64,000 nucleotides of DNA from Theocolax elegans (GCA_026168455.1 CM047430.1:23020735-23084734), one strand, 5' to 3'. Numbered from the stretch's first letter, positions 33,946-44,374 are shown. Notes: generated from the letters alone by a model not told the origin. Numbers and translations are program-made.

Positions 33946-34380
33946 CTAAATTAATTAATATTTTTATCGGTCTTACAGTCAATTATATGGGCAATCAGAT
34001 TGCCCCTACTTATAATCACCCCCGAAGAATCTATAAAAATAAAAATAAAACATATAAAATATAAAAAATAAAAACACTAGCTAAACATAAAAACAAATTA
34101 TTAATAAAGCAATCTGACTGCCCCCCTGCACCAAAAATCTACTAACCCCAAATATGATGTCCGACGTTTCGAGCTCGCTGCTGCTCCTCATCAGGGACTC
34201 ATCCCTAGTCCCAAATAATTTGTTTTTATGTTTAGTTAGTGTTTTTATTTTTTATATTTTATATTTTTTATTTTTATTTTTATAGATTCTTCGGGGGTGA
34301 TTATAAGTAGGGGCAATCTGATTGCCCATATAATTGACTGTAAGACCGATAAAAATATTAATTAATTTAGTTATACTACA
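33946..34380. repeat. Inverted repeat enclosing a hammerhead-like core
   Basis: Arms at about 33946-34110 and 34210-34380 are complementary (ACTAAATTAATTAATATTTT with its mirror; GGGCAATCAGATTGCCC in each arm). Between them lies a short non-mirrored core of about 100 bp. It probably represents a distinct small element inside the transposon. A link to Penelope-like or retrozyme-like elements is suggested only by the core motif. Confidence 0.6.
34159..34198 (-). ncRNA. Hammerhead-ribozyme-like motif
   Basis: The minus strand reads GTCC-CTGATGA-G-GAGC-loop-GCTC-GAAAC-GTC-GGAC. CUGAUGA and GAAA are the two conserved hammerhead core boxes. GAGC/GCTC gives a 4-bp stem II (with one bulged G), GTCC/GGAC gives stem I, and GTC precedes the expected cleavage position. 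Stem III would be minimal or absent, as in some retroelement hammerheads that act as dimers. No activity can be claimed. Confidence 0.35.
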
Positions 34381-34599
34381 GTCGACATAAGTAATATTTT
34401 ATTAATATACATATACTATTACATAGTTTAAAATTGAATTTAAGTTTTATCTGGAGTCATAATTGAAATTGTTAAAATAAAAATTTAAAAAAACAACAAA
34501 TATTACAACAAAATAGAAAGGAAACTATATTACATAAATTAAAAAATTTATTTGAAGGTTTTTTTAGATAGAATTTTTCGAAGATCCCGTATCTACGAT

Positions 34600-35264
34600 A
34601 TATACGGCACCTGCAATAAAGAAACTCGAGGAGCTCGATTTAGCTTAAAATCGAGGTAAAAAGGAACGATTTAAAAGCTTACCTGGCAGATCGTATTCTC
34701 AGCAGAGCCGCAGTTACTCAATCGCCATCCAGCACCACGAAGTCAACGTTGTCGACGACATCTCCGTCGAGGCAGCGAAATCACGGCCCGAGCGGCCAGT
34801 ACGAACCGAGCCGAGCGCGCACGACTCGAGACGCGAGAGTAGGCGCGCCTGCGCAATACGCCGAGGAAAAACTCTCTCGCTTCGTGCGTGCCGATAATCG
34901 ACAGACTGCGACCGACCACCGATCGTGTAGTACCACGCAATATCGCTATTTCAAAAGGCTACGTGTGTGTCCGAGGGATCCAGGAGACGAGCGTCCAGGT
35001 GAGCCGTGCTCCTTCCTCCCAAATCCAGCTTCCTTAAAGTGTGTGTGCGCGACGCGTAGTTAGGTGCGGGACGGCCCGCAATCGCGCGAACGCGAGCGAC
35101 CGCGGCCAACGGGACTGGCAATTTTTGAACGGCAAAGCCGCTGCTTTGCCGTGTAATACTTAAGTGCACATTAAGTGCAATAAACCTGTCATCTTTTTTT
35201 TAACGAAGTTAATTAATTTGTGTTTTAACCGTGACTCCACCCTAATCCCCAGTGGACACGTCAC
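34600..35264 (+). repeat. GC-rich LTR-like island inside the transposon
   Basis: A sharply GC-rich segment in AT-rich surroundings, with a polyadenylation-like AATAAACCTGTCATC at about 35180 and an end reading CCAGTGGACACGTCACA before a TA microsatellite. These fit the R-U5 and CA end of an insect LTR. The 5' TG boundary and a target duplication were not found, so a solo LTR is only likely. Both strands have long chance frames because of the high GC. Confidence 0.4.
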
Positions 35265-35266
35265 AA

Positions 35267-35311
<45 letters not shown>
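35265..35311. repeat. TA dinucleotide microsatellite
   Basis: About 45 bp of TA repeats with one C interruption, directly after the LTR-like island. Confidence 0.9.
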
Positions 35312-35312
<1 letters not shown>

Positions 35313-36071
35313 ATTTAATAGAACAGACTACTTACATGAAGCAACAGGGGGTTTTACTTTCAGATTTGACATTTAATGTTATTAAGATTATATTTGTAAA
35401 ATTGTTGTCTACATTACTTTAACAAAAGAATTATTATATTTTTACAAAATGGAAGGTGTTATTAAACAAAATGTATCTTCGCTTAATCACGTAAAATAAT
35501 TGTTTAAAATAAAGATATATTTAATTCACCTGACTTATGTGTATATTTATGTCACTGTCAAAAGTGAGTGATTTACAAATTTTTTAACAAAACTTTATCA
35601 GGTGTTCACATCACCAAATTTAACTTTTTAATTATTGAAATGACTAAAATTATTAAATTAAGGGTAGCTTTTTGTCTTTTGACTTATATATTGTAATTTC
35701 AAGGTTCGACGTCATATATTATTAAAATACGTGATTTAAAAATATGCTTAAAAATTTGTAAATTAGCCACGTGTCCTGTTCAAAATAATCAAGGATTATA
35801 TATATTACCTACTATAATTTAACAATTTCTTTAATTTCTTTAGGTAAATTTGGTAATATAATTAGATAATTTAATCAGCTTTTTATTAAGTAAAGTTATT
35901 AGCTACAATTATATACCTTATTTTTTACATTACTTTTTAAAAACCTAAGTTGGTAGAAAATTAATTTTTCTTTCATTTGCATAGTTTACAAAAGTTTTAA
36001 AACTTCAATTGAAACAAAAACTTAATATTAAATAAATATTTTTCCTAATAAAATCATCCGATAAAATTACC
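35312..36071. other. AT-rich interior of the integrase-disrupting element
   Basis: No gene seen. TTACCTA/AGGTAA words become frequent towards the right arm. Confidence 0.35.
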
Positions 36072-37225
36072 TAATTCTATTACGTAATAAAATCACCTGA
36101 TTATTTTCTAATAAAGTCATGCAACAAAATACTTGATAAAATTACTTAAATTTATTACGTACGTTTTTTAGGTTATTAATGTAATATATTGTTAATCATA
36201 TTAATATTAAGAACACTATTTATACTACTACATAAATTAATTGGATAATATTTTGAAGTGATATATTTACGTAATATATATAAGCAAAATTTCTATCAAA
36301 AAATCAAAAGCAAAAAATTTTACCTAAATTTTTTACCTAAAATTTTTACCTGATAAAATTACCTAATTTACTTAAAAAAATGAAACAAAAGTTACCTAAA
36401 ATTATCAGGTGAAAATTTTAGATGAAAATATCATATGATTTTTTTCAACAGGGTTGAAAGACAAATCGAGTGAGCAAGTAACCGAGGCATTCAAAAAAAT
36501 TTTGAAACGAAGCGGAGAACGTTTTCCGTACATGGTACAAAGCGATCGAGGAAAGGAGTTTCTCGGTAAATTTATGCAAAATTTTTTAAAACGTAACGAC
36601 ATTCGATTTCGAGTTGTGCGTAATCCGGATGTGAAGGCTGCGGTGGTTGAACGAGTAAATAGAACTCTGAAAGAACGTATGTGGCGTTATTTCATACATA
36701 AAAATACTCGTAGGTACATTGACGTATTACAACACATCGTCAAGGCTTACAATAACACAAGACATTCCAGCATTAAAATGACACCGGCTTCGTTAACTAT
36801 TCACAACGAAGAGATTGCGCGAAAAAATTTAGAACGTCTGTGCAGAAACAAATTACCAAAACGGAAAATGAATATATACAAATTCGGTAGTTACGTTCGA
36901 ATCAGTAGAGACAAGAACGCTTTTGAAAAAGGTTACGTCAGAGGATGGCAAGAGGAAATTGTTATAATTAAAAGTGTTGCGAAAAAACAAAACATTTACG
37001 TTTATACTTTGACCGATTTGGACGGTGAAAGCATTGAAGGATTCTTTTATCCCGAAGAACTCACGGCCGTTGATAGTTGTCGCGTAGAAAATCGTGAACA
37101 CAAAATAGATAAAATTTTACGTAGTAAAGGTAAAGGTAAACGTAAACAGTATTTCGTCAGTTGGGTTGGATATCCTGAAAAATTTAATTCGTGGGTCTCT
37201 GTCAACGATTTAAAAGCATTGTAAA

Positions 37226-38003
37226 ATGGATTCCGACGATTTTACCATTGTTTTGCCGAGCAACAGTAGTATGAAATATTTTCCAGACAATACAACGACG
37301 TGCTTTTCAACTAAATTACCAAAGCAGATAGCTTTACAAGGACGATGGATGGTTGGACTATCCGAGATACACGCATATATGCACTACCCTACACTTGAGC
37401 AGAGAGGGATCAAAATTATCGGCAACGGAAAACTATTATTTTCAACACGGTATATACGACGATATTAATCAGCTTGTCGATTGTATAAACGACAGTTTAT
37501 TCAATTATCACGGCAACACTGAAATTGAAAAATTAGTCTATAACGAAAACCAAGGTTTCGTACAAATGATAAAATTCAAAGAAAATGAAAATCGTACGAA
37601 ACCCTTTGCTACATTTTCAAGGACGGTTAATCGTATTTTAGGTTTCGATTTGAACGAAACGTTAGAATTTGAAAGTTACGATGGATCGACGATTCAAGTA
37701 GCAAATTTTCCCGCCAGCCTCTCGAGAGCCATACCCGATCAACTTTTTGTTTATTCAAATCTGTGTGAATCTTGTATAGTAGGAGATTCTCACGCACCGT
37801 TACTTTGCATAGTGAATATTCAATCGAAACACTTCAATTATGGAAACACTGTAGTTAAACGTTTTGCACCCGTCAGTTATACACCCATACTTTACAATTG
37901 TTTTCAAGTTATCGACATTGATATAAGAGATCAATATGGTCATCCAATACCATTCGAGTTTGGTACGTTGACCGCAGCGTTACATTTTAAAAGGAGTGAT
38001 TAA
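37226..38003 (+). pseudogene. Penton (minor capsid) protein, frameshifted
   Basis: Starts MDSDDFTIVLPSNSSMKYFP one base after the integrase stop. The N-terminal strand LPSNSSMKYFPDN and WMVGLSEI are characteristic of the single-jelly-roll penton protein of animal Polintons, which would sit at capsid vertices. The frame breaks at about 37410-37450. The rest, from HGIYDDINQLVDCIN to the ALHFKRSD end, continues in the next frame to 38003. A single frameshift is the only lesion seen. Confidence 0.82.
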
Positions 38004-38019
38004 GTGTCGTTCGTTTGGC

Positions 38020-38598
38020 ATGGCTTATTACTCTCTTTATTACGATAGTCAAATTGGAAGCGGACGGGGCGTACATCACGTTTATGCAGGTTCAACATCG
38101 CAACGAGGACACGGTGTGGGTAGTTGGCTCGCAGGTTTATTTAGAAGAGCGGTGCCTTTGATTGCTAAAGGTGCTCGCGCCCTTAGTAAAGAAGCAGTCT
38201 GAGCAGGCGTCAACATATTAGATGACGTGTCGGATGGAAATCTGTCGTTCAAAGAATCGTTTAATAATCGTATGAACGAATCTGGTAAAAATTTGAAACG
38301 TAAAGCCGTAGACAAAATTAATAAAATGATGGAGGGGTCTGGATATAAAACATTCGACAAAAGGAGAGCTCTACAGTTTCCGTGGAACGGTGATAGTGTA
38401 CGTATCAAACAGCTTAAACCTCGTAAAAAGTACAAACGTCGTCAAAGTATAAAGAAAAGGAAACGTACAAAAAAAACCAAGTCTTTAAAACGGTTACAGC
38501 TAAAAGTGAAGCGTAAGAAACAGAATAAAAAGAAGAAATCGAGGAAAATATCAAAAACAAAAAAGAAGACAAAGAATAATTTTGACGTTTTCAATTAA
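38020..38598 (+). pseudogene. pVI-like minor capsid protein, one stop
   Basis: Starts MAYYSLYYDSQIGSGRGVHH; an upstream in-frame extension to 37996 is unlikely to be used. A Gly-rich amphipathic segment (RGHGVGSWLAGLFRRAVPLI) follows, as in the membrane-active pVI-like proteins of Polintons and adenoviruses. A TGA (38200-38202) interrupts the frame, which then continues to an extremely Lys/Arg-rich tail (about 38420-38580) ending at 38598, likely DNA-binding or nuclear targeting. Gly-rich motifs such as GSGRG and GHGVG could be protease sites; this is inference. Confidence 0.6.
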
Positions 38599-38600
38599 AA

Positions 38601-39916
38601 ATGGCGTTTTTACATTCTCACAGCTCAGAGTGTCTCAAAAGTGAGTTGGATATATGTTCACTCCCTCAAACGCAAACCAGTATCGAATCGAGTTGTTGGA
38701 CTACTTATAATCCAATTTCGTCGTTAAACGACGATTCGCCCATCGAATTTTGCGTTCAAATTCATGGAGAAGAGTACCTGGATCTTGCGCATACACTTCT
38801 CAAAGTTTGTGTAAAAATCAAGCCTTATTCGAAAGACGATGACAAACACGTAGGACCTGTAAATAATTTCTTACACTCGTTATTTAATCAAATCGATATT
38901 TATTTTAATCAGAAACCAATCACTCCTCCGAATAACGCTTATCCGTACAGAGCGTACATAGAAACGCTCTTGAATTACGGCCCAGCAGCTAAAGAATCGC
39001 ATCTATCGACGACTTTGTGGTACGCAGATACACCAAGACAGATGGACAGCTCCCCTGACGAGGGTACAAACGCAGGACTTGCAAACAGACAAAATTTTAC
39101 ATCCGATGGCAAAACCGTCGATCTCATTGGTCATTTGCATTGCGATATTTTTAATCAGAATAAATTACTCATCAATGGCATCGAAATGAAAATACGTCTT
39201 GTACGTTCAAAGGACTCATTTTGTTTAATGGATTCGTCAGCCGCAGGCTCATACACCGTAAACATCACCGAAGCAAATTTACTCGTAAGACGCGTGAAAA
39301 TAAGTCCTGGAATTCTATTGGCTCATGCAAAAACTCTCGCAACTACAACCGCTAAATATCCCATAACCAGAGTGGAAATCAAAACATTCACAATACATAG
39401 CGGTGTCTTGGGCGAAACACTCGACAACGTGATTTTAGGACAACTACCGAAACGAGTGATACTGGGATTTGTTGATAATAAGGCTTTCAATGGAAACAAA
39501 ACTTTGAATCCTTTCAATTTTCAAAATTACGGTATAAATTACTTGTCTCTCTACGTAGATGGTGTACAAGTACCTTCGAAACCTTTATAACCTACGTTTT
39601 CGAATACAAGACCAATGTACGTTGACGCATATCACACCTTGTTCTCAGGTACTGGTACACATTTTCTTAACGAAGGAAATTCTATCAGTAGAGAGAATTA
39701 CCCTAATGGTTATTGTCTATTCGCTTTCGATCTTACACCAGATTTTTCGGCAAATAGTTTTCTCATTGGAATTTAGTATAATCTGGAAGTCTCAGAATCG
39801 AAGTTAAATTTCAAAGTGCATTGAAAAAAACGATTAATTGTATCGTTTATGCCGAGTTTGACAACGTTCTTGAAATCGACTCTGCTAGACAGGTCGTAAC
39901 AGATTTTCATTCTTAA
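38601..39916 (+). pseudogene. Major capsid protein, double jelly roll
   Basis: Starts MAFLHSHSSECLKSELDI two bases after the previous stop. The first 329 residues are open and match the Polinton major capsid family: SIESSCWTTYNPISSL near the N terminus, HTLLKVCVKIKP, NNFLHSLFNQIDIYFNQK and YPYRAYIETLLNYG. This would be the hexon-like trimer of an icosahedral particle. TAA at 39588-39590 is followed in frame by more capsid sequence (YVDAYHTLFSGTG), then TAG at 39774-39776. The C-terminal NCIVYAEFDNVLEID segment is in another frame, ending at 39916. So at least two stops and one frameshift. Confidence 0.92.
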
Positions 39917-40102
39917 ACTCAAAGTAGGAGGAGTCAAAAAAAATGGTAGGAATTTTCTTTGAAAACTTTTCTTTTCAATTCAGTGAGAAGAAGGAGGTCT
40001 TAAAGGTATTCTGCTGAGCCAAGGAAAAACATTTTGTCAGTTCAGCTTGTTCCCTTGAGTGGTGTAGTACCAGTGACTCAAGTTCTCCGCAACTCAAACG
40101 GC

Positions 40103-40844
40103 ATGGAGAAGCTCGATTATATAATCGATATTCAAGCGTTTCATAGCACATTGGCTGATCAAGGCTCCATACGACTACACAGAACTCTCCAAGGGTATCG
40201 TAGCCACAAACAGTTACTTAACGTGCTATCACCATGGCATAGAATGGTTCGACGGTGAATCCAACAGTGTCGACGTGTACAACAGTCTACGAGAAGTTGC
40301 ACGAAACGCTTTGAGGATCTACGTTAGGGGAATACCTAAAGTTTTATTCCTACAAAACCTTCTCGCTAGACAAATAATCAATTTGGAGGAGTTCAACTGT
40401 CCGTCGTTTAGAAACCTTCCACGCGTTAACGACCACTTTTGTTTATTACATGGACGGAAAAGGGAGTACATGAGTTGTGCATTGACATATGCATATAAAC
40501 TACGTATTTGGCTGCATAAAACATTAGCCTATCGCCCTTCAACCAGCAAAGTCATCGATCTAAAAGAAAAAAAGAAGGAAACGGAAAAAGAGGACATCAA
40601 CAAGGACAAAAGACGACACACAATCATTGCGTCTTCGAGACAAGGAACTCCGTCTGGGAAACCGCGACAAAAAACGCCAACACCAACCAAATCAAGACAG
40701 AGCACTCCGATAACCGTAACTTGTATTGCATACTCAACTCCTATAGATGTTAGCAACACAAGTATTTCCACCATCTCCCAAGATACGATCGATGCCGATC
40801 ATTTATACGACATAGTACGCGAGGAGGAGGAAGCCGCTGCATAG
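40103..40844 (+). pseudogene. Conserved Polinton protein of unknown function, frameshifted
   Basis: A frame beginning MEKLDYIIDIQAFHS (40103) breaks after about 12 codons. A second frame then carries WLIKAPYDYTELSKGIV, HHGIEWFDGES, and a long open stretch from 40275 with ARNALRIYVRG, a Cys/His pair region around CPSFRNLP, and a low-complexity Lys/Thr/Pro tail ending in acidic residues. The HGIEWFDG and IYVRG segments recur in animal Polinton ORFs next to the protease in my recollection; a nuclease or RNase H-like role is speculation. The last part may function as an independent protein if translated from a downstream start. Confidence 0.5.
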
Positions 40845-40845
40845 C

Positions 40846-41222
40846 ATGAACACGTTGCAAATACTCAACGCAATAAAAATTTTGCCTCTGCAGACAGTGG
40901 AAGTGTACCCTGCGGACAATATTCCCCAGATTCTGACGAAGCCGACTGCAATTGTTGTTAACAATGAGGACCACCGAAAACCCGGTGAGCATTGGCTGGC
41001 CATCTACATCGATAAACGCGGAATCGGATACTTCTTTGACAGTTTCGGTCGACCACCCACCGTACCACAACATATTCAATGTCTCCGAAGAAACTGTAAG
41101 GTTTACACCTGGAGTCCTAAGCACACATGTCTCACGGTCATTGCATGGACAGATTTTGGAGACTGTTCACCGACGATACTGCATACAACGATAAATTAAA
41201 TTTAAAATTATTTTATAAGAAT
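40846..41222 (+). pseudogene. Adenovirus-type cysteine protease (PRO), frameshifted
   Basis: Starts MNTLQILNAIKILPLQ. Shows NNEDHRKPGEHWLAIYI with the catalytic His and GYFFDSFGRPP with the catalytic Asp, as in C5/Ulp1-like proteases that mature Polinton and adenovirus capsids. After NCKVYTWSPK the frame shifts. The third frame carries a short Cys-containing stretch and MDRFWRLFTDDTAYND, the usual C-terminal segment, so the nucleophile region is damaged or partly deleted. Last gene before the right inverted repeat. Confidence 0.75.
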
Positions 41223-41784
41223 ATCAACAATAATTTTCATTATAATAATAATTGTAAGAAGAATGTTCATTGTATAACTCATTTGCAAACATGTAAAAGA
41301 ATACATAATAATAATAATAATAATTATTATTATTATTATAATATATAAACAGGTACATTAGTTGTAAGTTTCTGTTATTAACGTAATATATATTTAACCG
41401 AATGCAAAACACGTATAATTTTACTCTATATCTAAGTGTGTGAATTTATTATAAGTTTTATCAGGTCAACCGGAATCACTGTCTATTTATAAGTTTCGTA
41501 TAATAAAATGTGTGTAAGTGTCTTTGCGTCTATTCTTAAGCTACTTTTATACTTAATATTAACCGAGTGTCAAATCTAGTTTTAATTTTATGTATTGTAT
41601 AATCATCTATATGTATATCTCTGCGTGCGTAATTATTCATTCTATGTCTCGTTCTCTCCTTTTATATTATAATACTTGTATAAACATCTCGGAATTTACC
41701 TACAAATTACGTACATTTAATTATTAAACCCTCTCACCTCCAACTCCCATTCGTACCATGTTAAATATAAGTCTATACGCATAC
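41223..41784. other. AT-rich spacer with ATT microsatellite
   Basis: No gene. Contains a trinucleotide run of AAT/ATT at about 41309-41344 and otherwise AT-rich sequence up to the inverted repeat. Confidence 0.5.
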
Positions 41785-42517
41785 TGCATACTCTCTCTCT
41801 CTCTCACACACACACCAACATAGACGCTCCAACACGGCGTCCGAATAGCCTAGCGCATCATCAGTATCTCTGCGTGAGTGCGAGAGAGAGAGGTAGAGGA
41901 AGAGAGCGTGGGTACGCGCAGTAGTGCTCTCTCTCTCTCTCTCTCTTACATGCGTCACTCTTCTTACTGCAAGAGACGCACTGCGCGCGCAACCCATCTT
42001 GCTCTCTCTCTCACACATACACGCGCGGGCCTCCGGCCCCGCTGTAACGTCAAAACACTCTCAGTACGAGAGAGAGACGCACTGCGCGCGCACTCCCACT
42101 ATCTCTCTCTCTCTCACCCACGCACTGCATCGGGGCGCCTATGACGCCGGAGCAACCTCAGCACGAGAGAGACGAACTGCGCGCGCACTCCCTCTACCTC
42201 TCTCTCTCACACCCACGCACTGCATCGGGGCGTCTATGACGCCGGAGCAACCTCAGCACGAGAGAGACGCACTGCGCGCGCACTCCCTCTACCTCTCTCT
42301 CTCTCTCGCACCCATGTACTCCGACGGGGCCCGCTGTGACGTCACAGAGTCCGTTCCACCCTACCTATACATAAGTACGAGAGAGAGAGAGAGAGAGAGC
42401 TTCGCCCTCTTTCCCTCTCACTCCCTCTCTGGCACGCGCGGGCCCCCGTCGTGACGTCACCACCGGGGTAGACACCCCATTGTCCACTCTAGACAACCCC
42501 ATTGTACGTGCTAGACA

Positions 42518-43639
42518 TGCATTCTATGACTGTTCTAGAGTCTTTCCATAGGACAACATTGCACCGTCTAGCTGACAGTATTTGATTGCCCTGGTTTCTC
42601 CGTCTTTCGACCTTCGTAACCCCTCAGGATTAGATAGTTTTGTTCTAAATGATCCCAAGCGCCTCGGATTCGATTCGGCATTCCGATGACTATAAGTCAC
42701 GAAAGCCGTCAAAAGTCACCTATGGGATCGGTTTACCACGATCGGAGGCCACTTGAACAGTGTACCGAAACTCATTACTGGGGCCCACCGCCTTACGACG
42801 GCTAGCCTAGAGTCGTAATTCTCGGTCAGAATGCGGCGGTGTTTAGCTCACCGCCGTCGTCCGCTTTCGAACATAAGCGGCATCCGGGTCCAGACGGCTG
42901 CACGTTCACGAACTCTCTAAGGGATACCGTTCAAAAATCCCTTGAAAGAGAAAAAAGCGTACAAGCCAGAAGGCTTGCACGCTATAGCTTGTGAATGATA
43001 AAACATTCTACAATCCTTCCACAAGCCTTCCAAGGGATACCGTTCGAAAAATCCCTTGAAAGAGAAAAAAGCGTACAAACCAATTAAAGGTTTGCACGCT
43101 ATGGTGTTTAACATCTCCTTATGCAAGGTCTTCAGTTCGGAAGTGTACCACAACTCGACTTACTAACTTTATACTCAAGGGTCTTTTATGATGAAAGGGA
43201 CACCCTTCTGTGAGACATCCCAGAACACTCGTCTGGATGAGAAACTACTTCGGTCTGGATGTGCCCCAAGGCAGACCTCGAAAGGTTCGCCTCAGTATTT
43301 TGACGCTGCATGTAGTACACCCCGAAGGATGTCTACTTTGATTTAGCGGCCGTCCCTTCATCCCTAGGTAGAGTCTCCCTTAACGAAGTCGCCCAGATGA
43401 ATAGAATAATCGTTAACAGCGTATCTTCGACAAACTAAGCGTGTTAGTGAACCAAATATAGCAAGTTAAACAGTGAATCGCCGACACAGGCTCGACGAAA
43501 CAGCTCGATTTCGAGGCGCACTAGTGGCAATCCTCTTCCTCCACTATCGTAGGAGGTTTATATCGGACCCTCGGAATTGGGGGCCGAGTCACTCACCCTC
43601 TCCCAACTCAGGAAATCTGAGAACAGGATTCCGCCAAGC
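42518..43639. mobile_element. 1.12-kb unidentified insert with 15-bp duplication
   Basis: Flanked by perfect 15-bp copies of TGTACGTGCTAGACA (42503-42517 and 43640-43654). The left inverted repeat has the uninterrupted site. A 15-bp duplication suggests target-primed reverse transcription (LINE machinery), but there is no A-rich tail. The insert is distinctly GC-richer than the genome, has no protein-like ORF, and contains a repeated pair of hairpins (see 42919-43099). Best guess: a retroposed structured RNA or SINE-like unit. Confidence 0.75.
42919..43099. ncRNA. Tandem pair of hairpin modules, candidate structured RNA
   Basis: Two copies of a module of about 65 bp (42919-42982 and 43032-43099). 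Each has a first hairpin AAGGGAT...ATCCCTT and a second hairpin: GCGTACAAGCC/GGCTTGCACGC in copy one and GCGTACAAACC/GGTTTGCACGC in copy two. The G-C pair of copy one is an A-T pair in copy two, a compensatory change that supports base pairing. Strand of transcription unknown. Confidence 0.45.
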
Positions 43640-43806
43640 TGTACGTGCTAGACAACCCCAGTGTCGCGCTAGACAATACCATTGTTCCCATTGTTCCCAT
43701 TGTTCGCGCTAGACAATCCCATTGTTCCCATTGTTCGCGCCAGACACCATTGTTGTTAGGCCACGCCCATATCGGCGCGCTATAAGGTACCCTTACTACT
43801 ATAGTA

Positions 43807-44099
43807 TATGAGCGGGCGATCGTTTCAAAAAGGCATCTCGAATCTTGATCTCGCGTAGACGAGTTGAAAAGATGTGAGAACTCCATATGTTTTGTGTCGA
43901 CTTTCCAATGTTTTCGTTTTAATTGATAATTTTAAATAACTATTTATACATTATTGGATGAGAGTTAGGCTCTTGGATAGTATATTTGATGAAAACCTGA
44001 TGTCGTTTCCTGCAGACCAAGACATGTTGTACTGAAGTCATTTAGATTTTTCGTGTATAGTTGTAACACACGCTCCGTAAAATATATTTATCCTTCCAG
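43807..44099. other. Right flank of the Polinton
   Basis: No gene. Includes 43866-43914, a same-orientation copy of 18615-18665 from the other flank. Confidence 0.4.
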
Positions 44100-44152
44100 C
44101 GTTAACCAACATATGAATGTTGTTATTCGACTCTTACGGCGAGGACGTGCTG
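44100..44152 (+). other. Mini-exon-like segment, copy 1
   Basis: 53 bp bounded by CCTTCCAG and GTAAGGTA, containing an ATG followed by 12 open codons (MLLFDSYGEDVL) up to the donor. A second copy of the same length lies at 45095-45147. It looks like a 5' coding exon of a spliced gene, possibly a transposase gene, but no downstream exon was recognised. Confidence 0.4.
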
Positions 44153-44333
44153 GTAAGGTATACATTTCAAGAGTCATATATTTTTTCAATGCATGATCCA
44201 TTTAGTATTAATATATGAAGGGCTCTGTAACAGTGTAAGTTAAGGAAAGAAAAGTATACTGTTAAATTTTGACGCTAATAATGATAGAATTAAATACAGA
44301 AAGAAAATAAATATGACAAAGAGTAAAAAATAA

Positions 44334-44374
<41 letters not shown>

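Larger units (their letters stand above)
31974..36453. mobile_element. 4.48-kb CCCTGTT...AACAGGG transposon in integrase gene
   Basis: Begins CCCTGTTGAAAAAAATCATA and ends with the reverse complement, flanked by TT (31972-31973 and 36454-36455). Inverted arms of about 380 bp (31974-32358, 36072-36453) hold many copies of TTACCT/AGGTAA-type words (CACCTGATAATTTTAGGTAA), a subterminal repeat pattern. No transposase ORF: non-autonomous. The interior has picked up a palindrome with a hammerhead-like core and a GC-rich LTR-like island. Confidence 0.9.
31639..37224 (+). pseudogene. int: Polinton integrase with chromodomain, split by a transposon
   Basis: A retrovirus-type DDE integrase that joins the element to host DNA. 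The 5' part (31639-31973) carries the N-terminal domain and the first catalytic Asp in WEVDLQD. The 3' part (36454-37224) carries VQSDRGKEF (second Asp), AAVVERVNRTLKERM (Glu), an SH3-like C-terminal domain, and a chromodomain (KILRSKGKGKRKQYFVSWVGY, followed by SWVSVND). A 4.48-kb transposon separates the parts after VWVEP. Leaving out the insert and one TT duplication gives 1104 bases, an exact multiple of three. I see no other stop or frameshift, so the gene seems to have been intact when the transposon arrived. Confidence 0.92.
18829..43800. mobile_element. Polinton/Maverick, 25.0 kb including nested insertions
   Basis: Termini AGTAGTAAGGGTACC... and its reverse complement, with exact 6-bp duplications ATAGTA outside (18823-18828, 43801-43806). 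The 5'-AG start, 6-bp target and long inverted repeats are the known hallmarks of Polintons. Gene content agrees: polB, ATPase, integrase, penton, major capsid and adenovirus-like protease. Without the 4.48-kb and 1.12-kb insertions the element is about 19.4 kb, inside the family's usual size. Such elements integrate through their integrase, replicate with a protein-primed polymerase and have a capsid gene set. This copy has many lesions and should be immobile alone. Confidence 0.96.
41785..43800 (-). repeat. Polinton right terminal inverted repeat (with insert)
   Basis: Inverse of 18829-19731, interrupted by a 1.12-kb insert at 42518-43639. Without the insert and one duplication it is about 0.88 kb. 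The copies differ in number of dinucleotide units and a few substitutions. The last bases CCTTACTACT mirror the left end. Confidence 0.9.

Noticed and set aside
34743..35169. Arg-rich frames on both strands in the GC-rich island
   Set aside because: High GC gives few stops; the segment looks like an LTR and both strands are open equally.
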